A stretch of 64,000 bases of DNA from Acanthochromis polyacanthus. Its lineage: Eukaryota; Chordata; Actinopteri; Pomacentridae. Numbering within the stretch: the stretch's first letter is position 1; the number at the start of each line of letters is the position of its first letter. The translations under genes were made by a program, and so were the position numbers. The stretch is taken from positions 4,480,149 through 4,544,148 of the forward strand of contig NC_067123.1 of NCBI RefSeq assembly GCF_021347895.1. The letters run 5' to 3'. This document shows, piece after piece, positions 46,744 through 57,540 of the stretch. The notes under the pieces are model-generated. The model had not been told where the DNA came from. It searched no databases and worked only from the letters and a program-made list of their open reading frames with translations.

Positions 46744-47046
46744 TCACACAGCGATAGAAGTACACGAACACTCTTCACTGTACACAGATCTGGATGTTTT
46801 GAACACTTGAACGGCAAAGGAATGTTGAAACTGGGCCAGAAATGGGACAGCTGTGTCTCCCTGAATCGCAGACTTTAATGGAGCGTCCATAACAAGGACT
46901 CGACCTCCGACCTCCAGCGCTGCGTTTCCTCGCTCCACTCCGTCTTCTGGTTTAATGATAAAGACACATTCCTTCTTCACCCCCGCCGTTCCTGCTTGGA
47001 TTTCACTTTTGTTTTCCTGAAAACATAACAGCGGGGATAGAGACAT
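46744..47046 (-). other. Candidate exon, minus strand, unidentified
   Basis: A minus-strand frame of 100 codons contains the ordinary-looking stretches KKECVFIIKPEDGVERG and ALEVGGRVLVMDAPLKSA. It is preceded, reading on the minus strand, by an acceptor-like tgttatgttttcag (around 47010-47025). Third positions show no strong bias and no protein family was recognised. It may equally be a conserved non-coding element. Confidence 0.2.
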
Positions 47047-47518
47047 GCTGCATATGAAAATATGAAATGCAGGCAGATGGGGACGGTGTAATGTAATGGA
47101 GACACATGGAGGAAAGACGGAACATAAATATCACAGGCAGGAGTAAAAACTAAATTGCTTCCTCTGCGCTACGATGTTGGGAAACAACTTTTCACGTCAT
47201 TCAAGAATCTGTACAAAAATCACTGAGTAATGTCATTTGTTAAAGCCAAAAACATCAAGTCTGATGATAAAAATATCTCTGTTCAGGTGTACATCCAACA
47301 GTTTCAACTGAAACGACGACAACTAGCAACTGCTGGATGAAACTCCAGTTTTATGCAGGAAAAAGGACAATGGAGGGTTTGTTGAGCCTATTCAATTAAA
47401 TTTATGTTGTTCACAGCAAAAAAAATGGTTCTTATCCTCCAAAAACTCAAACAATCAGGATTTGTCTTCTCTGAGTTGAATCAACCAGCACTGAGATCCA
47501 CAAAGCAGTTTTAAAGGC
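47047..47518. other. Intergenic spacer
   Basis: No feature recognised. Confidence 0.35.
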
Positions 47519-47540
47519 TGCTCAGAAAAATATTTAAATA

Positions 47541-49010
47541 GAGTGTTATGGAGGGTAAATGTAGCATTAGAGGGTAAATGTAGCGTTAGAGGGGAAATGT
47601 AGCATTAGACGGTAAATGTAGCATTAGAGGGTAAATGTAGCATTAGAGGGTCAATGTAGTGTTTGAGGGTAAATGTAGCGTTAGAGGGTAAATGTAGTGT
47701 TAGAGGGTAAATGTAAAATTAGAGGGTAAATGTAGCATTAGAGGGTAAATGTAGCATTAGAGGGTCAATGTAGTGTTTGAGGGTAAATGTAGCGTTAGAG
47801 GGTAAATGTAGTGTTAGAGGGTAAATGTAAAATTAGAGGGTAAATGTAGCATTAGAGGGTAAATGTAGCATTAGAGGGTAAATGTAGCGTTAGAGGGTAA
47901 ATGTAGCATTAGACGGTAAATGTAGCATTAGAGGGTAAATGTAGTATTAGAGGGTAAAAGTAGTGTTAGATGGTAAATTTAGAGTTAGAGGGTAAATGTA
48001 GCATTAGAGGGTAAATGTAGCATTAGAGGGTAAATGTAAAATTAGAGGGTAAATGTAGCATTAGAGGGTAAATGTAGTGTTAGAGTGTAAATGTAGTACT
48101 GGAGGGTAAATGTAGCATTAGAGGGTAAATGTAGCATTAGAGGGTAAATGTAGTGTTTGAGGGTAGATGTAGTATTGGAGGGTAAATGTGGTGTTAGAGG
48201 GTAAATGTAGCGTTAGAGGGTAAATGTAGCGTTAGAGGGTAAATGTAGTGTTAGAGGGTAAATGTAAAATTAGGGGGTAAATGTAGCGTTAGAGGGTAAA
48301 TGTAGTGTTAGAGTGTAAATGTAGGGTTAGAGGGTAAATGTAGTGTTAGAGGGTAAATGTAGTGTTAGAGGGTAAATGTAAAATTAGAGGGTAAATGTAG
48401 TGTTAGTGTAAATGTAGTACTGGAGGGTAAATGTAGCATTAGAGGGTAAATGTAGTGTTAGAGGGTAAATGTAGCATTAGAGGGTAAATGTAGTGTTAGA
48501 GGATAAATGTAGTGTTAGACGGTAAATGTAGCGTTAGAGGGTAAATGTAGCATTAGAGGGTAAATGTAGCATTAGAGAGTAAATGTAGTGTTAGACGGTA
48601 AATGTAGCGTTAGAGGGTAAATGTAGTATTAGAGGGTAAATGTAGAGTTAGAGGGTAAATGTAGTTTTAGAGAGTAAATGTAGTGTTAGACGGTAAATGT
48701 AGCGTTAGAGGGTAAATGTAGCATTAGAGGGTAAATGTAGCATTAGAGAGTAAATGTAGTGTTAGACGGTAAATGTAGCGTTAGAGGGTAAATGTAGTAT
48801 TAGAGGGTAAATGTAGAGTTAGAGGGTAAATGTAGTTTTAGAGAGTAAATGTAGTGTTAGACGGTAAATGTAGCATGAGAGGGTAAATGTAGTGTTAGAG
48901 GGTAAATGTAGCATGAGAGGGTAAATGTAGTGTTTGAGGGTAGATGTAGTATTAGAGGATAAATGTAGTGTTTGAGGGTAAATGTAGCATTAGAGGATAA
49001 ATGTAGTGTT
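47541..49010 (+). repeat. 19-bp minisatellite with higher-order units
   Basis: About 75-80 tandem copies of a 19-bp unit close to gagggtaaatgtagcatta, varying mainly at the cat/tgt/cgt position. Higher-order repeats are visible: a block with the variant gggtcaatg recurs at 47641 and 47755 (114 bp, 6 units), and a block with gagagt and gacggt variants recurs at 48570 and 48741 (171 bp, 9 units). The array sits between exact 15-bp direct repeats, tgctcagaaaaatat (47519-47533 and 49018-49032). Confidence 0.95.
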
Positions 49011-49032
49011 CCATGGTTGCTCAGAAAAATAT

Positions 49033-49841
49033 CTACAATGGAGTAAGAACTTTATTCTACCCTGAATGAAGTTCTACAGGGATGGCTCTTCTAGTCGGAA
49101 CATGCATGAGGGTTTTAAGACTCATTAACCCCTGATCAGACGGTTGACGGGTAATTCAGGTACCAGGAAGAAACAAGAAATGAAGCAAATCTGTTAATAT
49201 CTCAGTTTCTTTTGGAGAAGCCCAGCAGTGAGAACAAAATTGCTAAATCAGCAGAGTGTTCTTTTACATTTTCAGTTTGCATTGGTGCGATATCTTCTAG
49301 TTTTTGCATCATGTCTTTAAGAGTGAACGAGATGTAAATTCTGTTACCTCCCCAAGTTTGCGAGGGTCCGTGTGCACACTAAAATTTGCGATCACGCCAT
49401 CTGTACACGCTGCAAACACGGCAACGAAACAAACGCAGCTCCTTCTCCTGCATCCACACCTTTACAATTCATTAGGAAGAGAGCTGTAAGTCAAACAGTC
49501 ACTCCAGGACATTAGAGCAGCTTTGATTTGTAGCTTCGTGGTTTTCCATCCATCCAAGCCGTAAATTCTCCAGAAATCCTGTGCTACGTCCGCCAACTGT
49601 CCTCAACACACTTCAGGAATAAGTTTCTCCTCCCAATCCAACTCATTTAATATTTAGTTTCTGCTAAAATACAGCCCCATTATGACACCATTTCCTGCTA
49701 ACAGACAGTTCAGAGGGTAAATGTAGTATTAAAGATTAAATGTAGCATCAGAGGTTAGATGTAGCTCTAGAGGCTAAAGGTAGTATTAGAAGGTAAGTGT
49801 AGCACAAGCTCCAACAGATGTAGAAAACCTGTTTCCACTTC
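49033..49841. other. Spacer with detached minisatellite remnant
   Basis: Positions 49711-49805 contain decayed 19-bp units (gagggtaaatgtagtatta, gaggttagatgtagctcta), detached from the main array by about 700 bp. Otherwise no feature was seen. Confidence 0.6.
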
Positions 49842-51580
49842 ATGATGTCAGTAAATGCATTGTAGGTCAGCTGTAGTACCTGGTTGTTCCATCAGTTTAT
49901 AATAATTTAGTAACAGTTTAATAGAGACCAGAGGAAGTGTCACCCAGAGTACAGTTCATGTTGTCAAGCAGAGAGCATTGTGAGAGTTTGGTTAGCAATG
50001 GGCACCATGGTATAGACTTCTGTGATGATTAATGACCTCCAACATGAACTAATGTGCTTAAAATTAAGTGGGATCAACTAGGGCAGCGATTTTATGCCCA
50101 AATCAGGGGACTGAATCTGTGATGTTAGTGCAGGAAATATGTTAATTTTACTCAAGATGTGTTATTGGTTAATTACAGATTAGCTGATAAGAAAAAATAA
50201 GCCTCAGTTGATCCAGATTCTGATCTTTGAGACTGGATTCTAACATTTCCTTTCGGAACTATTACAGAAAAACACAATTAATGAATGCAAATCTAAGCAC
50301 TAAAACACATGCCATGATTACTAAACTTGAAATATTGGCAGTAATATGTTAAACTATATTCCTAATTTTAAGTTCTTGGAAGATTTGAGGTCTCCATAAA
50401 CATCTAATCTGTTTAAATGAGGTTGAATGAGGCCATAAAAACACCTAGAGTCGTGTTGGCTAGCAGAGAGCAATGTTTAGCTATCAATGGGCACCATGAC
50501 AAAGACTTCTGTCATGATTAATGACCTCCAACCTGAGCAAACCTGCTTAAAACCAAGCACCCAGCATATACCCAGCAGGCCCAAATCAGATGACTAAATC
50601 TGTAATAACAGTGCAGGATAAATGTCAATTTTACTCCATTTGTGATGTCAGTTAATCATAGATTACGATTAATTTAGTAAGCAGTTCAAAATGAGCATCT
50701 CTAGCATGCTAATGCTAATAATGTTCTCCCTTTATAATGTTTGTGATGGCAGATGTAAGCACGATGAAACTAATAATAAAAAAATGACTTGATTGATCCA
50801 GATTCAGACCATTTCTTCTTTCTTCTAGAGCATTGGAGGAGCTTAGCTAACAACGGGCACCATGACAAAGTCTTCTGTGGTGATTAATGACCTCCAATGA
50901 GACCTAATGCACTTCAGGCCAACGTGGTAGAACCAAGACATAAACTTTATGTCCCAGTGGCTCAAATTATTTGTGCTATTAGGCTAATGCTAATTAAGTT
51001 CCCCCTTTAGGATGTGTGTACAAATACATTTAATGTATACAATAAAATACATGCCATGATTATTAAACTTGAAATATTGGCAGTAGTATGTTCATTTACA
51101 TTCCTAATTTAAATTTTTGGATGATTTGATGCCTCTATAAACATTTAATCTGCCTTAATGCAGTTGAATGAGGCCATAAAAACACCCAGAGTCATGTTCA
51201 CTAGCAGGGAGCATTGTTTAGCTAGCAACGGGCAGCATGACAAAGACATCTGTGATGATTAATGAGCTCCAACCGGAGCTTACGCGCTTAAGATCAACTT
51301 GGATCAACCAGGACAGTGATTGTCTATCCCAGTGGTCCAAATTGTTTGTAATATTAAGCTAACATTAATGCTAATTAAGTTCTCCTGTTATGACATGTGT
51401 ACAAAAGCATTTAATGTATGCAATAAAAAACATGCCAGGATGACTTAACTTGAAGTATTGGCAGTAATATGTTAAACTATATTCTTAATTTTAAGTTATT
51501 GGATGATTTGATGCCTCTATAAACATCTAATCTGCCTTAATGAAGTTGAATGAGGCCATAAAAACACCCAGAAACCTCCA
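49842..51580 (+). repeat. R1 tandem array, four units
   Basis: The R1 core (gctagcaacgggcaccatga, caaagacttctgtgatg, attaatgacctccaa) recurs at 50001, 50490, 50856 and 51231, giving unit lengths of about 489, 366 and 375 bp. The inter-core part also repeats (aaacttgaaatattggcagt; ttgaatgaggccataaaaac). The last unit ends about 50 bp before the GC-richer angpt1 leader region. Confidence 0.85.
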
Positions 51581-51599
51581 GTGGAAATGTAGCACCTGT

Positions 51600-52012
51600 C
51601 GCCGTGCAGCAGATAAATTAAACACACACCTTTGGACGAGTTTTCAGCGTCGACGAGAAGGCCGGCCGGTCGCTCACATGCCTGTAAGCTGATCCCCCCG
51701 AGCCGAGCACATCCTCCGGATCACACAGTCGCATTCCTGCAGCGCTGCGAGGGGCTGGTTCAGCTGCAGAGCAATAAGAGCGAGCAGAGCAGCGCTGCAG
51801 CCAGACGGACCAGGGGAGGTCTGACGACAGCAGCTCCTTCTCAGAGCTCAGAACTGATCTGCAACCACAGCCTCACTCTGAAAGTTTGGAAACGCAGCAT
51901 GGCAGGAACGTCCAGGAGGTCCAGGATGGAGGGCTGCAGGTCCACAGTGTTGTAGCTCACAGAAGAGGAGCACATTTGAGGACTGAGTTCACCTGTGGTT
52001 TCTGATTCTGAT
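51600..52012 (+). promoter_or_regulatory. angpt1: Putative angpt1 promoter/5' leader
   Basis: A switch from AT-rich repeat to GC-richer, non-repetitive sequence immediately upstream of the exon 1 start codon. There is an AT-rich patch, agataaattaaacac, at 51610, but no certain TATA box, so the transcription start cannot be placed. The region contains one short upstream reading frame, listed separately. Assignment is by position only. Confidence 0.5.
51899..51955 (+). other. Upstream open reading frame in the angpt1 leader
   Basis: ATG at 51899 opens an 18-codon frame ending TAG at 51953-51955, 57 nt before the first main ATG at 52013. If the transcript starts upstream of 51899, this frame could lower or regulate translation of angpt1. 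It lies in frame with a longer upstream open stretch from 51632, which is probably chance. Confidence 0.4.
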
Positions 52013-52366
52013 ATGATGCCGTGGAGCCACTTTGGTCGGCAGCTGCTGTCGCTGGCGGCTCTTCTGGTGATTGTAAACTGTGGAGGAGATCAGCGGAGGG
52101 AAAGCAGCAGCAGCAGCAGCAGCAATAACAACTACAGCAACAGGCGCTTCCATAAGATCCAGCATGGCCAGTGCACCTACACCTTCATCCTGCCCGAAGC
52201 CGACGGGGCTGCCGGGTCCTGCAGAGAGGCCAAAGCCAGCAGCAGCAGCTCCCAGTACGATGCCAACTCTCTGCAGAGAGACGCTCCGCCGGAACCCGAG
52301 TTCCCCAACCAGAAGATCCAGCAGCTGGAGCACATCATGGAGAACTACACCCAGTGGCTGCAGAAG
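52013..52366 (+). CDS. angpt1: Angiopoietin-1 exon 1 (partial CDS)
   Basis: First coding exon of a secreted ligand of the TIE2/TEK endothelial receptor. Only the N-terminus is present: 118 codons in phase 0, ending AAG before donor GTAAGA. Two adjacent ATGs (52013, 52016) precede a hydrophobic signal segment (LLSLAALLVIVNC, residues 11-23). The family hallmark follows: IQHGQCTYTFILPE (49-62) with Cys54 and Cys70, the superclustering cysteines, then LQRDAP (87-92) and LEHIMENYTQWLQK (105-118) with an N-glycosylation site NYT. The HGQC-YTFILPE wording and NYTQWLQK favour angpt1 over angpt2. Unusual points are a Ser7 run from (AGC)7 at 52103-52123, a second serine run, and about three extra residues before Cys70. 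The coiled coil and fibrinogen domain lie outside the window. Confidence 0.93.
52103..52123 (+). repeat. (AGC)7 coding microsatellite
   Basis: Seven perfect AGC codons encode serines 31-37 between the signal peptide and the superclustering motif. Length variation here would keep the frame. Confidence 0.95.
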
Positions 52367-52789
52367 GTAAGAGCCAGGTGATCGGCCGGCGTCCTGACGT
52401 CACGGAGGAGCTTCACGTGAACGCTCTGCTGCACGAGTGTGTCTCTGAAGCGGCGTGTTTGCTGGGATGTTTGTGTTTCTGAGGCTGTGTGGTCCGTTCT
52501 TTTTTTGGTTCGAGCCTCTCCAGTCGAGATGTTTGTGTGTTTGTTCTACGAGATGCTAAAAGTGGAGAACGTGTTTGGAAATGAAGAGTTGCTCAAGCTG
52601 CTGTCGCTGCTCTGCTCCTGATAACGTGATCATTTGAGAAAGCAGCTTCTGGGAAAAAGAATAAAAGCATTTAGAGAGGACAATTCTCCCTGATTTGTTA
52701 CGTAACTCTGGACTTTTTGCTCACGGTGTCACACAGATGTCTGAGTTAGCGGATTCCAGGGACGTCTAGTCATTCTGTCAAACACTTTC

Positions 52790-54160
52790 TATTTCTGCTG
52801 CTTCCTTTCTATTTTTTCTGCATTTCTTTGTAGTTTCTGCATCTTTATTTCTATTTTTTGCTGTTTTGTTGCTTTTTTCTGCTGATTTCTTCCTACTTTC
52901 TACTTCTTTGTCTATTTTCTGCAGCTTTCTATTTCTTGCATCTTGTATTTCCTGCACCTTTCTTTCTAATTTTTGCTGCTTTCTTTCTGTTTTCTGTTGC
53001 TTTCCTTCAGTTTTTCACTGTTTTCTTTCTATTCTTTGTAGTTTTTTGTCTATATTCTGCAGCTTTCTTTATATTTTTTGCAGTTTTCTTTCTATTTTCT
53101 GCTGATTTCTTGCTATTTTCTTCAACTTCCTTTATATTTTTGGTGCTATTCCATTTTTTTGCAGCTGTCTCTCTCAAGTTTCCTGCTTTCTTTCTATTTT
53201 TGCAGTTTTTTTCATTTTCTGTTGCTTTATTTCAGTTTTTCAAAAACAGTTTTCTGCTGATTTCTTTCTATTTTGTTCTACTTTCTTTCTACTTTCTTTT
53301 TTCAGATTTCTTTTGATTTTCTGCAGCTTTCTTTTTTGCAGTTTGCTTTCTATATTTTGCTGCTTTCTTTCTGTTTTGCATTTTTTTAATTTTCTACAGC
53401 TTTTTTCAATTTTTTACAGCGTTCTTTCTGTTTATTGCAGCTTTTTCTATTTTTTTTTGCTGCTTTATTTCTGTTTTTGCAGTTTTCTTTCCATTTTTCT
53501 GTATTTGTCTTTCTACTTTTGCAGTTTTCTTGTTATTTTCTGCAGCTGTCATTCTATTTTTGCAACTTTCTTATATTTTTTGCAGTTTTCTTCTATTTTT
53601 TGCACTTTTCTTTTGTTTTCTGCAGCTTTTGGTTGATTTTTTTGTAACTTTCTTTCTATTTTTTGCAGATTTCTGTCAATTTTCTGCAGCTTTCTTTCCT
53701 GCTTTGTAGTTTTCTTTCCATTTTTCTGCAGCTTTCATTTTATTTTTTGCAGATTTTTTTCTCTTTTCTGAATCTTTCTTTGTATTTTTATCAGATTTTT
53801 TTCTTTTTTGTAGTTTTCTTTCCATTTTTCTGCAGCTTTCATTCTATTTTTTTTGAAGATTTTTGTCTCTTTTCTGCAGTTTTCTTTGTATTTTTATAAG
53901 ATTTTTTCTTTTTTGTAGTTTTCTTTCCATTTTTCTGCAGCTTTCATTCTAGTTTTTGCAGATTTTTCTGTTTTCTGCAGTTTTCTTGGTATTTTTATAA
54001 GATTTTTTTCTTTTTTGTAGTTTTCTTTCCATTTTTCTGCAGTTTTGATTCTATTTTTTGCAGATTTTTTTCTCTTTTCTGCGTCTTTCTTTGTATTTTT
54101 ATAAGATTTTTTTCTTTTTTGTAGTTTTCTTTCCATTTTCTGCAGCTTTCTTAGAGTTTT
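52790..54160 (+). repeat. Pyrimidine-rich ~20-bp array with acceptor-like motifs
   Basis: About 1.37 kb of units close to tttctttctattttttgcag. Roughly 25 TGCAG tetramer-plus motifs each follow a pyrimidine tract, so many units look like 3' splice acceptors on the angpt1 strand. Positions 53700-54140 contain near-identical sub-blocks of about 60-120 bp (gtagttttctttccattttt, ctgcagctttcattcta). The Phe/Leu-rich open frames are artefacts. Confidence 0.9.
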
Positions 54161-54750
54161 TTCCTGAGTAAACCCCACAGATGTCCAGTCGAGCAGCGCT
54201 GCTCGTCGCTCACTGAGGTATTTTCATGTCAGTCACCCTTTTCTCCAGCAGGCTTCTCTTTAATGGCCGGAAGTGAGAGATTCCCAGGAGACGCAGAGAG
54301 AAGGAAAAGACGAAACGCTCTCTTTATTTATTCAAGTCCTGCAGTTTAACTGGAAAATCCAGACTAGCATAACAGTTTCGTTTTGTTATTGTTGTTGTAA
54401 AATTCCTGTTAAATTCCTCCTGAGCAGCGAAATGGACTGAGATCCTCAGAGGTGTTTACTGAGTTCAGATATGGTTGTGCTGTTAACTCTTGATATTATT
54501 TGGCAGAGTTTGTGCTTTTTTTTAAGCTTCGAGTCTCCAAATAAAAGCGAGACTTTCTCAGAGGAACTCCAATCAAACAAACAAATGTCCAGATTGGTGT
54601 CTGCTGCTGCTCGCTGTAAAATCAGATTAGCAGCTCCAGTCTGTGATTAATAGCTCAAAGCTTTTGGTTTATTTCGTCTCTAAAACATTTGAAACTCAGA
54701 TAACAGCTGATGGATTACCTGAGCTCCATTGATACCTCAGTCAGTCCAGA
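54161..54750. other. Unique intron 1 sequence
   Basis: Non-repetitive stretch between two arrays. No exon or RNA was recognised. Confidence 0.35.
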
Positions 54751-56445
54751 ATTGGAGGATATTTGGGCTTCTAAAATGAGTTGAAATTAGAACAAAATGA
54801 TTTGAAAGTCGTCCAGATCTTCTTACAATTTGTCCAAAACTCCTAAAGTTATCCTAAGTCCCTTGACATGTTCCCATTATCCAAATCTGTTTAAAATTTG
54901 TCCTCAAATTCATCCAGAATGACTCAAAATGTGTCTAAATCTGTCTAAATGCATGTGAAATGAGTTTAAATTTGTCCAAAATAACTGGGAACAAATCCAA
55001 ATCAACTCAAAGTTTGTCCAACACATCCATTTGTCCCAAATCCCTTGAAACATTTCCATTATAAACTGATGCTTGTCTTGAAAGTTCTGCTAAATAACTC
55101 CAAATTCATCTAAAATGACTCAAAATCGGCCAAAAATACATGTGAAATGAGTTAAAATTCGTCCAAATTACTTAAAACTCATCCAAATTCATGTAGAATT
55201 TGTCCTAAATAATGCCATACTCACCAAAATTACTCAAAATGTGTCTAAATCTGGCTAAAGTGCATGTGAAATATGTAGAAATTAGTCCAAAATGACTTGA
55301 AACCCATCCAGATCCATTTAGTATTTTCCCAAAACACACAAAATCTTCCTAAATCCCTTGAAATGTTTCCATTATGAGTTGATACTTGTTTCAAATGACA
55401 TGAAATTTTTCCTAAAGTACTCAAAATTCATTCGAAATGATTAAAAAGTGTCTAAAATATTTGCAAAATGAGTCGAAATGACTTGAATCTCATCCAAATC
55501 CACTTAAAATGTATCTTAAATAACTCAAATTTCATCCAGAATGCCTCAAAATTCATCTAAATCTGTCTAAAGACAAGTAAAATGAGCCTAAATCAGTCCA
55601 AAATTACTTGAAACTCATCCAAAACCACTTAAAATTTGTCCAAAACACATTAATTTGTCCAAAATCTCTTGAAATATTTCTATTATGAGTTGGTACTTTT
55701 CCAAATGACTTGAAATTTGTCCTAAATTACTCCAAATTCATAAAAAATCTGTCTAAAATACATGCAAATTGAATCAAAATTAGTCCAAAATGACTCGAAA
55801 CTCATCCAAATCTACTCAGAATTTGTCCAAAACACATCCCTTGAACTTTTCCTTTATAAGTTGGCATTTGTTCCAAATCACTTCAAATTTGTAATAAATA
55901 ACTCAAAATTCATCCACAATGACTCAAAATGTGTCTACATCTGTCTAAAATACATGCAAAATGAACTAAAATTAGACCCAAATTACTTCAAGTCCATCCA
56001 AATCTACTTAAATTTGCCCAAAACACATCCAGTTGTTCCAAATCCCTTGAAATATTTCCATTATGAGTTGGTGCTTGTTCCAAATGACTTGAAATTTGTC
56101 ATAAATTACTCAAAATTCATAAAAAATGAGTCAAAATTTGTCTACATCTGTCTAAATACATGTAAAATGACCCTAAATTAGTCCAAAATGACTTGAAACT
56201 TGTTCAAAACCACTTAAAATGTGTCCAAAACACATTAATTTGTCCAAAATCTCTTGAAATATCTCCATTATGAATTGGTACTTGTTCCAAATGACTTGAA
56301 ATTTGTCCTTAACTACTCAAAATTCATCAATAATGACTCAAAATTTGTCTAAATCTGTCTAAAATACATGCGAAATGAGTCAAAATCCATCCAAAATGAC
56401 TCTAAACTCATCCAAATCTACACAGAATTTGTCCTAAATATTCTT
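54751..56445 (+). repeat. Degenerate GTCCAAAAT-type tandem array
   Basis: Short units (gtccaaaatgacttgaaact, catccaaatccacttaaaat, gtctaaatctgtctaaaata) are arranged in a repeating order. Long-range units are marked by ttccattatgagttg-like strings at about 55052, 55369, 55680, 55852, 56058 and 56266, spaced about 170-320 bp, so unit length is unstable. The frame 55762-56181 is an artefact. Confidence 0.85.
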
Positions 56446-57540
56446 TCCCCCTAGTTTTTTTAGATTTGGTCTCAGGATAAGAACATTTACACAACAACTG
56501 CATGTTTTAACATTTTGAACGTGGATTATCTGAAACGTCCTCCAGCTCTGGAACGATCCACCTCCAGTCAATCAGTCCCTAAACTCAGCGTCTGCTTCTC
56601 ATTTACTCCCACAAAGTCAACTTTTCACTCCTCGGCTTGGCGGAAACGCTCATTTCTCACCAACGGAGCGGCTCTGGCTGCGAGATGTTGACTGAGCTGT
56701 TAATTAGGGAGCGATGGAGGCTAATTCAGAGCATCGCGGTGAGAAATGCGTCTGGACGGGGAGGGAGTTTAGGATTACAGGGACGGAATCTGTGCCGCAT
56801 CAGCTTATCGGTGGCCACTTTATCTCAGGAATTCAAGGTTTACCGGAGCAGATTTTACATTTTGCTCATTTAAAACACCTTTAACTGATGAAAACCTCTC
56901 AGCTTCCAAAAGCAATCGGCGTGTCAGAGAAGGCCGGAGGTGAATAAAGGAGGCTCTATGTTTGCTCAGTGGACCTCATCGCTCTGTGATAGTACGAGTG
57001 ATACTAAGAAAACAACTGAAGCTCTGACTAATGAGCCTCTGGGATGACTCTGTGGAGTGAAAACGTCGACCTGTGCAGCTCAGATATTCTAAAATCTAAA
57101 GCCTCCATCTATCAGTGCAGGTAAAAGCTGTGATGTCGCAGTAAAACAGAGGGCAGAAGGTATTTCAGAGGCTAATTGCGCTGCGTGGGGGAACATCGGG
57201 ATGCAGTTAACATTTTTCATTGGTCAGAAGATTAAATCCGTCTTCATCACGCCGGCCTTTTCTGACCGCCTGATGAAAGACGAGGCCGATAGCAGGCCGA
57301 CCGAGCGGCCGGTGATGCAGCAAACAGCTGTCCTCCACCGAGCCGAGTTAACGTTTACGGACCCTGATAACATTCCTGACCAGTCAAAGGTGGCCGGTGT
57401 TTGTTCAGGGATTACTGCTGCCAGGTGAGGAGCCTCGACGAGTGGCAAGTCTGCAGGAATAAAGGCAAGAAAAGGAAACCAAAAATCTACAGAAAAAAGC
57501 AGAATGGGTTCGGTTTTAGAGATCTGTTGAGCGAGTAATG
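56446..57540. other. Unique intron 1 block, candidate conserved element
   Basis: Complex, GC-richer sequence between repeats. Positions 56640-56870 (with ctgttaattagggagcg and gctaattcagagcatcg) and 57180-57440 stand out. The latter ends ctgctgccaggtgagg, a donor-like string, with open frames on both strands. No protein family was recognised. Regulatory DNA or a cryptic exon are both possible. Confidence 0.3.

Noticed and set aside
46424..46810. 128-codon plus-strand frame
   Set aside because: It overlaps two other open frames, has no domain, and lacks start or splice context.
47541..49010. CRISPR-like regular repeats
   Set aside because: Units are directly adjacent 19-mers without unique spacers, in a vertebrate genome. 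This is a minisatellite.
47541..49010. Interstitial telomere repeat (ttagaggg strings)
   Set aside because: The unit is 19 bp and never reads TTAGGG in tandem.
51632..51955. 107-codon open frame just upstream of angpt1
   Set aside because: It has no homology signal and overlaps the presumed promoter and leader. Only its terminal ATG-TAG part is kept, as a possible uORF.
51995..52012. Extending angpt1 upstream to 51995
   Set aside because: That position is GTG, not ATG. The paired ATGs at 52013/52016 give a normal signal peptide.
52080..52370. Ala/Pro-rich and other frames overlapping angpt1 exon 1 on both strands
   Set aside because: They are shadows of a GC-rich exon with serine codon runs.
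52858..53899. Long Phe/Leu-rich open frames (up to 152 codons) resembling membrane proteins
   Set aside because: They lie entirely in the TTTCTATTTTTTGCAG array. Several frames are open at once because the pyrimidine-rich strand has few stops.
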